From Symbiodinium natans (taxonomy: Eukaryota > Sar > Dinophyceae > Suessiales > Symbiodiniaceae), in contig CAJNDS010000178.1 in NCBI GenBank assembly GCA_905221605.1, forward strand, positions 141,008-205,007: a DNA stretch of 64,000 nucleotides, in the 5' to 3' direction. This document shows, one piece after another, positions 10,184 through 19,818 of this stretch (positions are counted from its first letter, which is position 1; every line of letters starts with the position of its first letter). The notes beneath the pieces were generated by a model. The model did no database searches. It had not been told where the DNA came from and worked only from the letters and a program-made list of their open reading frames with translations. The translations under genes and the position numbers were made by a program.

Positions 10184-10223
10184 GGTTTAAGGGTTTAGGG
10201 TTTAGGGGCCCCGAACGCCCAAC

Positions 10224-10270
10224 CCCAATCGCTCCACCCTGCATCTCGAGCCCTGCTTGATTTTGTGTAC
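10224..10270 (-). CDS. Internal exon
   Basis: The frame reads VHKIKQGSRCRVERLG. The acceptor is GTATGATTCAG and the donor GTTGGGC. Confidence 0.5.
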
Positions 10271-10742
10271 CTGAATCATACATCTTGCCCTCTCCCTAAA
10301 CCCCTAAACCCGAATACCCTAACCCTAAACCTGTACAGGAACTACATGAGAGTCCAAGCACGCTCCTAAACCCTAAACCCCAGAGCCTAAGTGACCGCAT
10401 TCACCCCGCCTGACCCCACCCAATATTGCGATAGTCCCTATTGAAGCTTGAGGGCTTAAGGTTAATTGGGTTTAGGGCTTATGTAGGGCCCTAAACCCTA
10501 AGTCCCCTAAACCCTGAGCCCTAAGCCCAAACATCGCTTTGTTATTTAGGTATTTGTTCATGTGTTTATTTACCTATGCATGTACTTATAGAAGTTTTAA
10601 TACGTATTAGTATTAATATATTATTCTTGCTACTATTATCATTATGATTATTAATATTGATCTATGTATTCAGTATTACTCTTATTTTAGATCAATTTGT
10701 TTTTTGGAAGGGGGGGGGGGGGGGGCAAGTTCAGTGCCCCAC

Positions 10743-10809
10743 AGTCGGTTGCAAGCTCCAGGGGCCTGCGACCACCCTCCGAGTGCATCGCCACGGCCGG
10801 GGCGTCGGC
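10743..10809 (-). CDS. Internal exon
   Basis: The frame reads ADAPAVAMHSEGGRRPLELA. The acceptor CTAAACCGCAG abuts the telomere tract and the donor is GTGGGGC. The plus strand is also open, but there a poly-G run would precede the acceptor, which disfavours it. Confidence 0.45.
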
Positions 10810-11060
10810 CTGCGGTTTAGGGTTTAGGGTTTAGGGTTTAGGGTTTAGGGTTGAGGGTTGAGGGTTGAGGGTTTATAGGGTTTACAGGGTTTATAGGGTT
10901 TCTAGGGTTTCTAGGGTTTCTAGGGTCGATAGGGTTTATAAGGTTTATAGGGTTGATGGGGTTTCTTGGGTTTTGTGGTTTCAGGGTTTGGGGTTTGAAG
11001 GTTTAGGTTTAGGGTTTGGGGTTGTTTGGGGTTTAGGGTTTCAGGGCTCTATGCTTTCAG
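10805..11060. repeat. Degenerate G-strand array
   Basis: Canonical TTTAGGG on the left grades into 9-mers TTTATAGGG and TTTCTAGGG. The 91-codon plus frame (RVYRVYRV pattern) is only a translation of this array. Confidence 0.9.
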
Positions 11061-11221
11061 GGTTTACGGTTAACGCTCTGGTTCTTCCTAGGGAAAATTT
11101 TGGAATTCGGCAGCCTATCCTTTTCCTTGAAGGGTCATAGAAGACTAAAAAAGTTTGAAACTCCCCAAGCTCCGTACTACAAACTGGTAGAACAGGGGTT
11201 TAGGGTTTAGGGTTTAGGGGT

Positions 11222-11348
11222 CTATACTGCGCTTCCACTCTGTGAAGTTCCTGTGGGGTCATGGTCAGAGAGCCCAGCCCCCCGCATAGCAAAACTTGCA
11301 GGAACGTAGCGCGAAAAAAAGCGTAATCTACGCGCCTGCGTCATGTGG
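11222..11348 (-). CDS. Long 3'-terminal exon candidate
   Basis: 42 codons to TAG, beginning HMTQARRLRFFSRYVPAS. The acceptor is GTCTGGAATAG. A shorter version starting after TTCCTGCAAG is possible. Confidence 0.4.
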
Positions 11349-11625
11349 CTATTCCAGACCAGCCGAAGTTCGAGGTTTAGGGGCTTAGGACTTAGCGCTT
11401 AGGGCTTACGGTTTAGGATCAGGGTTGTAGGGATCAGCATGATCGAGTTTAGGGCGTACATGGTTTAACTAGAGCTCAGGTTTCTGGGCTTCGGGTCTTC
11501 GTGGCACCCTTAAAACAAACCGGTTGCCTCAACCGTAAACCCCGAACCTACACCACCCGTAGCCCCCAACCTCTCATGGCCTTAACTGGCCCAGAACACT
11601 GAACCCTAAACCCTAAACCCTAAAC

Positions 11626-11709
11626 CCCTCATCGCCCGGCGCCTCTTCGTAGCAGCTCAGCGCGCCCCCGGCCAGGGGAACCAGCTGCGGAGATGACGCG
11701 GGCGCCGAG
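11626..11709 (-). CDS. Internal exon with a telomere-unit donor
   Basis: The frame reads SAPASSPQLVPLAGGALSCY. The acceptor is TTCATTGCCCAG. The donor GTTTAGGG is the first unit of the adjoining array. Confidence 0.5.
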
Positions 11710-11734
11710 CTGGGCAATGAAGCTCAGTTAAGGG

Positions 11735-12125
11735 TTTAGGGTTTAGGGTTTAGGGTTTAGGGTTTGGGGTTTAGGGTTTGGGGTTTAGGGTTTAGGGTTT
11801 GGGGGTTAGGGTTTGGGGTTTGGGGTTTAGGGTTTGGGGTTTGGGGTTTTGGGTTTGGGGTTTGGGGTTTGGGGTTTGGGGGTTTGGGGTTTAGGGTGTA
11901 GGGTTTAGGGTTTGGGGTTTGGGGTTTAGGGTTTAGGGTTTAGGGTTTGGGGCTTGGGGTTTGGGGTTTAGGGTTTAGGGTTTGGGGTTTTGGGTTTGGG
12001 GTTTGGGGTCTGGGGTTTTGGGTTTGGGGTTTTTGGGTTTGGGGTTTTTTGGGTTTAGGGTTTAGGGTTTGGGGTTTGGGGTTTTGGGGTTTGGGGTTTA
12101 CGGTTTTTAGGGGTTTAGGGTTGAA
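11735..12125. repeat. TTTGGGG-rich array
   Basis: About 390 bp of G-strand repeat dominated by the variant TTTGGGG. The open frames on both strands (GLGFRVWG and NPKPQTLNPKP patterns) are repeat translations. Confidence 0.95.
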
Positions 12126-12475
12126 AGTGTGGAGCCTTAGGTTTAGGGTACCCAAAAACTTAGGGTTGAAACTCTTTGGCGTTTTGGGGTTCGGGGTTTA
12201 CGGTGAAAACATGAAAGTGCTTCAATTGTTAGTATGTTTCTTTTTGTAAGGGTATATCGATTGCTCTAAGTCGGCTCTTTATCTGCAAGAAAAAACGCCA
12301 AAACCACTCCCCATATCCCAAAACCTTGACCCTGAGAAAACTTCAATGCCCTTGCAATGAAACAGAAATTAGACGACAATTAGAACGCATCATTTAAGAC
12401 AACTTCCCTTCTGTGCGTGCAAAGGCTACCCACGCTGAACACTAAACCCTAAACCCTAAACCCTAAACCCTAAAC

Positions 12476-12554
12476 CGGCTTAACGAGAACGCCTCCGCAG
12501 CAGGAGACGCGTAGCGGCCGCTACGGCGAGGCCGCCCAGAGCGGGCCAAGCCAT
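12476..12554 (-). CDS. Exon island with telomere-unit donor
   Basis: The minus frame reads GLARSGRPRRSGRYASPA, with acceptor CATCCCCAG and donor GTTTAGGG. The plus strand offers QETRSGRYGEAAQSG with CAG|GTTTAGGG, so the strand is uncertain. Confidence 0.35.
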
Positions 12555-13032
12555 CTGGGGATGCAGGTTTAGGGTTTAGGGTTTAGGGTTTAGGGTTTAG
12601 GGTTTAGGGTTTAGAGTTTAGGGTTTAGAGTTTTTGGTTGAGGGTTGAGGGTTCAGGGTTTAGAGTTTAGGGTTTATGTTCTGAGTTTCAGGCCTGCGTG
12701 CGTGACCCTGCACTTAAAGTCTAAAACCGCGTGTAAGGAAACCCCCCACCCCCGAAGCCTAAACTCTAAACCCAAACCGCAGAAGCCTAAATGTCCCAAA
12801 ACCCAAACCCCATATGTAAATCCTTAATCCCCTAAGCCCCTTCAACCCCCCTGTTCGGGCTCTGAAACCTTCGAAACCCGGAACCCCTAAACCCCCGAAG
12901 CTTCAGGTTTAGTGGTTTTGGAGTTCAGGAGTAGTTAAGCCTTCGGGCTTACCTGGAACTCGTTACCTACAGTTCTTTTATGGGTAATAGCACCAATTCA
13001 GGGGTGACTACTATGGTTACTACTAAACTGAC

Positions 13033-13088
13033 GGTAAATAGAGCCCCAGGTAGCGTATATCTAAGAGGCTTAGGAGATTCGCGTAAGC
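13033..13088 (-). CDS. Internal exon
   Basis: The frame reads AYANLLSLLDIRYLGLYL, hydrophobic. The acceptor is CTCCATGATGCCAG and the donor GTCAGTTTAG. Confidence 0.5.
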
Positions 13089-13214
13089 CTGGCATCATGG
13101 AGATTTTCAAAGGTCCAGGACACAGTACGCCATTCTTGGGGAGCTGTAAACCGGTTTAGGGTTTAGGGTTTAGGGTTTAGGGTTTAGGGTAAACCCCAAC
13201 CCTCAACCCTGAAC

Positions 13215-13261
13215 CCTAGTCGGATTCCCTAACCCCCTCCCCCCTTCTTGGGGGCACAAGG
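13215..13261 (-). CDS. Internal exon
   Basis: The frame reads LCPQEGGRGLGNPT. The acceptor is AAGTGCTGAAG and the donor GTTCAGG. Confidence 0.3.
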
Positions 13262-13286
13262 CTTCAGCACTTGAGCGGGCTGTACA

Positions 13287-13325
13287 GATATGATTGGGTT
13301 ACTAAGTACCCTGAACCTCCAAGTA
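13287..13325. mobile_element. Family A fragment
   Basis: This matches only the right end of the family A element (ACTAAGTACCCTGAACCTCC then AAGTA). The left end is missing. Confidence 0.6.
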
Positions 13326-13367
13326 CGCACACCTTGCACCCTAAACCATAAACCCTAAACCCTAAAC

Positions 13368-13440
13368 CTTAAAGTCCTACATCGACAGACGCGGAAAACA
13401 ACTGAGCTCCGGACGGAGGAGAAGGCGGTCCTTATCGTCG
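13368..13440 (-). CDS. Exon island, strand uncertain
   Basis: The minus frame reads TIRTAFSSVRSSVVFRV with donor GTTTAGGG. The plus strand reads TRKTTELRTEEKAVLIVA then a stop, equally plausible. Confidence 0.3.
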
Positions 13441-13666
13441 CTTAATTCGAGGTTTAGGGTTTAGGGTTTAGGGTTTAGGGTTTAGGGTGTCGGGATTAGG
13501 GTTCAGGGTTTACGGTACCCCGGGTTCAGGGTATCCCGGGTTCAGGGCCCATAGGGTGTAGGGTAAAGGGTTTGGGGTTTGGCTTCAGGGTCTATAGGAT
13601 TTAGGGTTTAGGGTTTAGGGTGAGGAATTCAGTGATTGGCTACATGTCCCCAAGCCCCCCCTAAAC

Positions 13667-13698
13667 AGTATGCAGGGCCCAAGGTTGCCCTGGACTTT
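13667..13698 (-). CDS. Short internal exon
   Basis: The frame reads QGNLGPCIL. The acceptor is CAGTCAGAAAG and the donor GTTTAGGGG. Confidence 0.4.
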
Positions 13699-13842
13699 CT
13701 GACTGTCCCCCTAAACCCTAAACCCTAAACCCTACACCCTAAACCCTAAACCCTAAACCCTAAACCCTTAACCCTTAACCCTTAAACCCTAAACCCTAAA
13801 CCCTAAACCCCAAACCCTAAGCCCTAAACCCTAAATGCTGAC

Positions 13843-13902
13843 AGGCCACCCATCCTGCGCTGTGTAGTGTCCTTGCAGAATGGCGCTTTGCAGGGTGCAA
13901 GG
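13843..13902 (-). CDS. Internal exon
   Basis: The frame reads PCTLQSAILQGHYTAQDGWP. The acceptor is GCAAACCCCACAG and the donor GTCAGC. Plus frames are open too. Confidence 0.4.
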
Positions 13903-14219
13903 CTGTGGGGTTTGCACTTGGCGGTTACGGTTAGGGTTTAGGGTTTGGAGTTTGGGGTTGGGGGTTTTGGGTTGACGGTTTTTGGTTTGGGGCTTGGGGT
14001 TTGGGGTTTCAGGAGCCGGGGTTGAAGTTTAGCTTGAAACCGTAACCGAAAGCCCTTGATGTTTTGAACTTAGGGTTTGAGCTTCCGAAGGTTCGCGGCT
14101 TAAACTTGTTTAAAGATTCAGGCTGAACCCTAAACCCAAGCCCTAACCTGAACCCATGACATTTAGGGCGTAGGGCTTAAGGTTTAGGGCCAAGGCCTTC
14201 GGTATGAACAGCTACACAG

Positions 14220-14266
14220 CTACAAGTGGGAGCCCTCTAGACGCTCAGAGAATGCGTCGTCAATGT
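14220..14266 (-). CDS. 3'-terminal exon candidate
   Basis: The frame reads IDDAFSERLEGSHL then TAG. The acceptor is GCTACCGTGAG. Only 32 nt separate it from the exon at 14299, too short for a usual intron. Confidence 0.4.
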
Positions 14267-14298
14267 CTCACGGTAGCTACAAGGGGCTCCCTTTGTAC

Positions 14299-14352
14299 AG
14301 GCCCTGAATTTTGAAGCCCCTCACTTTCCAAAGGACAACACGAGGGCTTTAT
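14299..14352 (-). CDS. Internal exon
   Basis: The frame reads IKPSCCPLESEGLQNSGP. The acceptor is TCTTAGGCTTCAG and the donor GTACAAAGG. The frame stays open into the next island, so reading through without splicing is possible. Confidence 0.5.
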
Positions 14353-14770
14353 CTGAAGCCTAAGACGCTAAGCCCTAAACCCTGCGTCAGATCGTTCTAT
14401 CGAAGGGAAGGGGGGACTAAACCCTACTAAACCCTAAACCCTAAACCGCCTAAACCCTAAACCCTAAAACCCTAAACCCTAAACCCCAAAGCCTAAACCC
14501 TGAACCCTCGGCCCTCAACCCTAGAGTTTAAGGTTTAGGGTTTAGGCTTTTCAGGGTTGCCGTGTTATCATTATACTCCTGAGCTTCTACTCCTCTGAAC
14601 CTCTAGGCCCAAACCCCATCCAGCCCCATCAACCCCATCAAACCCCAAACCCAAACAAACCCTAAACCCCTAAACCCCCAAACCCAAAACCCTAAACCCT
14701 AAACCCCAAACCCAAACAAACCCTGAACCCTAAACCCCAAACCAAACCCAAACAAACCCCAAACCCCAAC

Positions 14771-14806
14771 AGCCGGCCTTCACCCTGACGTGCTGGCACC
14801 ACCCTC
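14771..14806 (-). CDS. Short internal exon
   Basis: The frame reads GWCQHVRVKAG. The acceptor ATGCACTCCTCCTAG is strong and the donor is GTTGGGG. Confidence 0.5.
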
Positions 14807-14995
14807 CTAGGAGGAGTGCATTGGGAGGCTTAAGTTTTTAGGGTTTAGGGTTTAGGGCTTAGGGCTAGGGTTTAGGGTTTGGGGTTGAGGGTTTAGGGTT
14901 TAGGGTTTAAGGTTTAGGGGTTAGGGGTTAGGGTTGTTGAGGGTTTAAGGTTTAGGGTTTAGGGTTTAGGGTTTCAGGATTGAGGTGCAGCGGGG

Positions 14996-15034
14996 CTACT
15001 GCTTGTTCAGAGGATCCAAAGGGGGCGAGAAGCG
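14996..15034 (-). CDS. 3'-terminal exon candidate
   Basis: The frame reads RFSPPLDPLNKQ then TAG, after the acceptor CCCGTATTCAG. The plus strand reads RGYCLFRGSKGGEKR with a stop. Confidence 0.3.
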   Translation of the reverse strand, partial: RFSPPLDPLNKQ

Positions 15035-15246
15035 CTGAATACGGGCGCAGTTATGAGACTAGGATTTGACCGATGCTGGTGCTGAGATTGTGAGCAGCCT
15101 CCCCAATTCACCCCGCCCCCCCCCCCCCCCCCCCTGCGTGAGTTGGGGCTGATATGACGATCTACGCAAAGACAAACCCTGAACCCTAAAGCCTAAACCC
15201 TAAACCTTAAACCCTAAACCCTTGGGGCAGGTAAGGGGGACCTCGT

Positions 15247-15247
<1 letters not shown>

Positions 15248-15281
<34 letters not shown>
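15248..15281. repeat. Poly-G run, 34 nt
   Basis: An uninterrupted G homopolymer of about 34 nt. On the minus strand it is poly-C. Confidence 0.9.
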
Positions 15282-15389
15282 CGGGGGCTTTTGCTGCAAC
15301 CGAGACGTCCGGTGAAGTCTTCGACCCCCAACCCTAAGCCCTACAGTAGAATCCACAACTGACAGGGTTCATCGCACAAACAGCCTAAC

Positions 15390-15426
15390 ATGTGGGGCTC
15401 GCGTGACTTCAACCCGAACATGGCAC
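15390..15426 (-). CDS. Short internal exon
   Basis: The frame reads CHVRVEVTRAPH. The acceptor is GGTCGCGGAAG and the donor GTTAGGC. Confidence 0.4.
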
Positions 15427-15514
15427 CTTCCGCGACCGCACCCCCTAAAACCCCAAACCCTAAACCCTAAACCCTAAACCTCCCCACTCCACCACTCAGA
15501 CCCCGTCCTCAAAC

Positions 15515-15544
15515 CCCATTAGTGACCGACTGCTCGTCAGTCTG
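15515..15544 (-). CDS. Short internal exon
   Basis: The frame reads QTDEQSVTNG. The acceptor CATCCCTAACACTTCAG is good and the donor is GTTTGAGG. Confidence 0.5.
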
Positions 15545-15674
15545 CTGAAGTGTTAGGGATGTTACAGGTAAGAGGGTTTAGGGTTGACGGTTTTAGGGCT
15601 TACGGTTGGGGTTTAGGGTTTATGGTGTTTAGGGTACAAATTCCAGCCCCTGAAACAGAAACCTCGAGCGACAC

Positions 15675-15743
15675 CGAACATGCCGACATCATGTTGACAT
15701 CCTGCGCGACGCGCGCTTGCCACCATATGTGTCAGGGACGTAG
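15675..15743 (-). CDS. Internal exon, strand uncertain
   Basis: The minus frame reads TSLTHMVASARRAGCQHDVG with acceptor GATTATGTGCAG and donor GTGTCGC. The plus strand has a 33-codon terminal-type frame (PETETSSDTEHADIM). Confidence 0.35.
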
Positions 15744-15946
15744 CTGCACATAATCAAGAGGGCGCTTGCCACCCTCAGCCCCCTCGATACCATAGAGGGT
15801 AGCCCTGAACCGTAAACCCTAAACCCTAAACCCTAAACCCTAAACCCTAAACCCCAAACCCTAAACCCTAAACCCAAGCCCTAAACCCTAAACCCTAAAC
15901 CCTAAACCCCCTCACGTAACCTGGAGAGCCAGGCCAGCCGCTGCAG

Positions 15947-16042
15947 TCAAGAAGACGCCTCGCCCGTCGCGCTACTGAAGGGCCCGAACATCTTCTCCAC
16001 CAAGACCAGCTGCTGGGCCGCGGGATACGTCGCCAGCTTCTC
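15947..16042 (-). CDS. 3'-terminal exon of the gene downstream of the nucleotidyltransferase
   Basis: The frame reads EKLATYPAAQQLVLVEKMFG and runs 31 codons to TGA. The acceptor is ACCCAACTCAG. It suggests another minus gene ends just downstream of the gene at 16383-18606. Confidence 0.55.
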   Translation of the reverse strand, partial: EKLATYPAAQQLVLVEKMFGPFSSATGEASS

Positions 16043-16071
16043 CTGAGTTGGGTGTTTTTATAGGGCTTAGG

Positions 16072-16257
16072 GGTTTAGGGGGTTTAGGGGGTGTAGGGGG
16101 TTTAGGGGTTTAGGGGTTTAGGGGTTCGGGGGTTTAGGGGTTTAGGGGTTTAGGGGTTTAGGGGTTCGGGGGTTTAGGGGTTTAGGGGTTTAGGGGTTTA
16201 GGGGTTTAGGGGTTTCGGGGTTTAGGGGTGTAGGGGTTTCGGGGTTTAGGGTTTAGG
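16072..16257. repeat. TTTAGGGG array
   Basis: About 185 bp of the 8-mer TTTAGGGG with occasional TTCGGGG units. Confidence 0.95.
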
Positions 16258-16382
16258 TTCTTGTTTCGAAATTAGGGGTACCCTTTGCGGGGTCCTTATC
16301 ATAAGGGGATCCTACTACCTGGGCCCCCCATACTCGGGGCGAGCTTGGGTTGTAGGATGTCCCAGGTTTCTTTACGCTGGAG

Positions 16383-18606
16383 TCACCGTCGGGCGTAGCT
16401 GACTTTAGTATACGAACTTTCCACTTCCCAAGCGTCGAGATCCTCAATGGTCTCCTGGATGTGGCGATCCAGGTCGTTGAGGTTGGGAGACTCCGGGGAA
16501 GAGTAGCCACGGATGATGTTTTGGAGGTGCCTGTCTTTGCCGGTGAAGAAGGAGAATGCTAGCTTCTACGACGTATAGACTGAAAGTTGTGCTTCTTTTG
16601 CCAAGAAAGGTGCTGTTCCGCCGTGGGAATGCCAGTGTCGAGTGCCACATCGTGCCAGTGGTCCTGCACGAATCGCAGGAGAAAGCAGCAGGCCGCCTGC
16701 AGCGATCCCGAATCATCCCATTGAGGAGCTGCTGCTATCGCCATCAGGACCAGGTGAAAGCTGGAGAGCGGCGACACCGGCCACCACGAGCCTGTCCTCT
16801 CGCAGCGCTTCCGACGCAACTTCGGCAGATTGGCATTCCACATCTTGAGAAGCTTTAAAGCTAGGAATAACGTCATCTTCGATGTCCACCAGCCCTCCAC
16901 CACTGGCTTCACGTAGCCGCTCAACATGGGCTTCCACCTCTGCTGCTTCGAATCATACTGGACGTGGGCAGGAGACCCCGGCTCCCACTTGGTGGCCACT
17001 ACATCCCACTCTGTGCCTTCAGGGTAGCCGCGAATCTGAACTCCATACTCGAATGGCTGTAGCTGTGCTCTCGCCAGCTCGTGATAGTCTTTGCTCCGGG
17101 TTCGCAAGCTCTCCACGCGCTCCTGGGCATCCGCCTGTGCTGCCAACAGGCCCTCCAAAAGCATCTCGGCGATTCGGTGGTCGGCAGCCTCGCCGCGGAA
17201 AACCACCTGAAATGTATGTGTTGTGAGTTGTGTGTCGTGCATCGTGTGCCGTGTGTCGTGTGCCGTGCGGCGTGCGTGCGTCGTGTGTTGTGTGCTGTGT
17301 GCTGCGTGTCGTGTGTCGTGTGTCGTGTGTGGTGTATCGTGTGTCGTGTGTCGTGTGTCGTGTGTCGTGTGTCGTGTGTCGTGTGTCGTGTGTCGTGTGT
17401 CGTGTGTCGTGTGTCGTGTGTCGTGTGTCGTGTGTGCTGTGTTGTGTGTCGTGTGTCGTGCGTCGTGCGTCGTGCGTCGTGCGTGCGTCGTGTGTTGTGT
17501 GCTGTGTGTCGTGTGTGCTGTGTTGTGTGTTGTGTGTCGTGTGTTGCGTGTCGTGTGTTGTGTTGTGTTGTTTTGCGTGTCGTGTGTTGCGTGTCGTGTG
17601 TTCGTGTGTTGTGTTGTGTTTTGTGTGTTGTGTGTGGTCTGTTGTGTGTGGTGCGAGTCGTGCGTCGGGCGTTGTGCGTCGTGTTGTGTGTTGTGCGTTG
17701 TGCGTTGTGCGTTGTGCGTTGTGCGTTGTGCGTTGTGCGTTGTGCGTTGTGCGTTGTGCGTTGTGCGTTGTGCGTTGTGTGCCGTGTGCCGTGTGCCGTG
17801 TGCTGTGTGTTGTCTGTTGTGTGTTGTGTGTTGTGTGTTGTGTGTTGTGTGTTGTGTGTTGAGTGTCGAGTGTTGTGTGTTTTGTGTGTGTGCGTGTGTG
17901 TTGTGTGTGTGTGTGTCTACACGTCTCCCTCTCCTTTCATCTCTCCCCCATTCCTCTCCTGCTCCTGCTTCCTCTCCCTCGCCCTCGTCCCCGCTCCTAC
18001 TTACTTTTCAACTCTTATACGCAGAGACTACTTGTATCGTGTATACCCAAGTTCGCACAAGATTAGTCAAGGCAGGTTCTGCACAGCCTCGCGAGATGCC
18101 CCCACCTCGATGTCGTGGTCTGAACCATCGACGTCCAATCGGTAGAGGGTGCTGCCCGCTTCCCGGATGCTCTTGAAGGAACCCTTCGGCAGATGTTCCT
18201 TTAACAGCTTCCGCAAGTTCGACACCACGACGATCTTCTTGAAAGCACCGTCTGGAAGCAGGATGGCCCGGGCAAGGAGGGCACAGGAGGTGCCATCTTT
18301 CAATTCGCCAGAGCACAGGGCTCTGACCGATTCTACGGCCACTTCGCTCCTGGAAACGCTCTTCTTTAAGCTCCACTGAGGAAAGGAGATCTCGTAAGGA
18401 GGATCACAAGCCCTGAACACTCTGACTGACCCGCAGCCTTCGAAAGAAATCTCGTAGGATTCCGCCTTCACCTTCACGCCGCGCATCATGTGCGGGTTGG
18501 ACTTGAAGGTTTTTACGGTCGCACAATGGGCGGCATGCTTCCCAGCCACGACACAGAGGCCGAGTAGCCCGCAAGACTGCGCCAAGCGCCGCGACATGGG
18601 GGCCAT
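16383..18606 (-). CDS. OAS/CD-NTase-like nucleotidyltransferase, three exons
   Basis: The best gene in the window, encoding about 416 residues in exons 18106-18606, 16633-17206 and 16383-16558. Exon 1 has a hydrophobic N-terminal stretch and ends in GSTLYRLDVDGSDHDIE (residues 151-167), the GS plus [DE]-h-[DE] signature of the nucleotidyltransferase superfamily, with Asp163 and Asp165 as metal ligands. Exon 2 supplies a strand with EWDVVA, whose Asp235 fits the third carboxylate. A helical part with LKLLKMWNAN and LSSFHLVLMAI follows, resembling the OAS/cGAS helical domain. The C-terminal block begins FSFFTGKDRHLQ and ends in TGA. Intron 1 is GT-AG (899 nt); intron 2 is a 74-nt GC-AG that fixes an otherwise broken frame. 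Known relatives make oligoadenylates or cyclic nucleotides after sensing nucleic acid; the product here is unknown. Start ATG is the first after the TA repeat, so upstream exons cannot be excluded. Confidence 0.65.
17223..17925. repeat. GTGTGTCGT / GTGCGTT minisatellite in the nucleotidyltransferase intron
   Basis: About 700 bp of short repeats: GTGTGTCGT at the left, GTGCGTT in the middle and GTGTGTT at the right. It lies wholly inside intron 1 of the gene on the minus strand. Because the units leave all three plus frames open, long Cys/Val-rich frames appear that are not genes. Confidence 0.95.
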
Positions 18607-18700
18607 CTCACGGCGTGACGGCGCTGGAGCCGAAAGAAGGGAGCCACGCACGGCTTTGGCAAAGCGTGCGACGAATCTGATGGTACTAGCATATACATGT

Positions 18701-18772
18701 ATGTACGTATATATATATATATACATGTATATATATATATATGTGTACATATATATATATATATATATAAGT
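18701..18772. repeat. TA-rich microsatellite
   Basis: ATAT runs with ACATG interruptions, just upstream of the proposed start of the nucleotidyltransferase gene. A C-rich block follows at 18780-18803. Confidence 0.95.
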
Positions 18773-18868
18773 AGGGCAACCCCTCCCCCCCCTCCCCCCC
18801 CCTAGAGAATCTACCTCCACAGAAAGAGGCACGGTTTAGATCCCTGTGAGCCTGCAATATTGATGCTT

Positions 18869-19037
18869 TTACTTCTGATGGTTTGGAAGACAGTAGCCGT
18901 CCTTCAGCATTAACACGTTCTTATCAAAAATGCATAATTCGCGATCCATGCATGCTTTCGTAGGTACCATTGGCTGGAAAACGATTTGGCTTTCTGTTTC
19001 GATGATGTAGTGCTTGTGAGTTTGGTTGCTGGTAAGC
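18869..19037 (-). CDS. 3'-terminal exon of the upstream neighbour gene
   Basis: 169 nt reading LTSNQTHKHYIIETESQIVF and ending CLPNHQK then TAA. The acceptor follows CACACCTTGCTGCCTATCAG, a strong pyrimidine context. It ends about 260 bp before the nucleotidyltransferase start, so the two genes would be head to tail. A second frame is open for 37 codons. The domain is not recognised. Confidence 0.6.
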
Positions 19038-19244
19038 CTGATAGGCAGCAAGGTGTGTGGAGGCGCTCTGCCAACTTAGAAACAAGACCCGATGGTACTG
19101 CTGCCCTAAACCCTAAACCCTAACCCCTAAACCCCTAACCCTAAACCCTGAACCCTGAACCCTGAACCCTAAACCCTAAACCCTAAACCCTCAACCCAAA
19201 TCCCTAAGACCTCAAAAGCAAGAACTGGCAGAAGTAAAGCCCAC

Positions 19245-19312
19245 CGAGTGGTCGGCTGGACTGCGCCGGCCGGAGGCGCCACAAGGAAGGCACGACCCAA
19301 GTAGGTCAGAGC
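19245..19312 (-). CDS. Internal exon joining 18869-19037
   Basis: The frame reads ALTYLGRAFLVAPPAGAVQP. The acceptor is AAATCCTAG. Donor GTGGGC gives exit phase 2, which fits the exon at 18869-19037. The frame stays open to 19211, where GAG|GTCTTAGGG is an alternative donor. Confidence 0.55.
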
Positions 19313-19779
19313 CTAGGATTTGAGTAGGGCTTAGGGTTTAGGGTTCAGGGTTTAGGGTTTAATTTTCAGGGTTCAGGGTTTAGGGTTTAGGGTTAGGGCT
19401 TTGGGCTTAGGGCTTAGGGCTTAGGGCTTCGGGCTTAGGGTTTAGGCCTGAGGGTTTAGGGTACTTTAGGGGCCCCCAAAACCATATGAACAGAAGGATT
19501 CTGCAAACATGGCTTTCCAAAATCCCCCCTACAGGGACCCCTAGACCCCAATAGTAGGATCCTTATGTTTATGTGTGTGTGTTATTTTCTTGTTGCGCTT
19601 TGTTGTTTATGTTTATGTGGTTTTGGGGGCCTAAATACTGACTTCCCCTGCAGCCAGGGAAGACAAAGACGAAAACTCTTCCGAGTCGCCCTAAACCCTA
19701 GTCTGAGGTCCAGGGCTTAGGGTTTAGAGTTTAGAGTTGATCTCGGACATCTAGAGGGCCTCAACCCCAAACCATAAAC

Positions 19780-19818
19780 CAGGGGTGTGTGTGGTTCCTG
19801 GTTCAAACAGCCGGGCTT
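19780..19818 (-). CDS. Internal exon
   Basis: The frame reads KPGCLNQEPHTPL. The acceptor GTCATGTGCCCTCAG is strong and the donor is GTTTATGG. Confidence 0.5.

Noticed and set aside
11940-12249. Frames rich in GLGFRVWG or NPKPQTLNPKP
   Set aside because: Direct translations of TTTGGGG and CCCCAAA arrays; the same patterns recur at 4610-4816, 44995-45225 and 58536-58868.
17081-18176. Plus-strand frames of 210-354 codons rich in Cys and Val
   Set aside because: They translate the GTGTGTCGT/GTGCGTT minisatellite in three frames at once; the repeat lies in an intron of the minus-strand gene.
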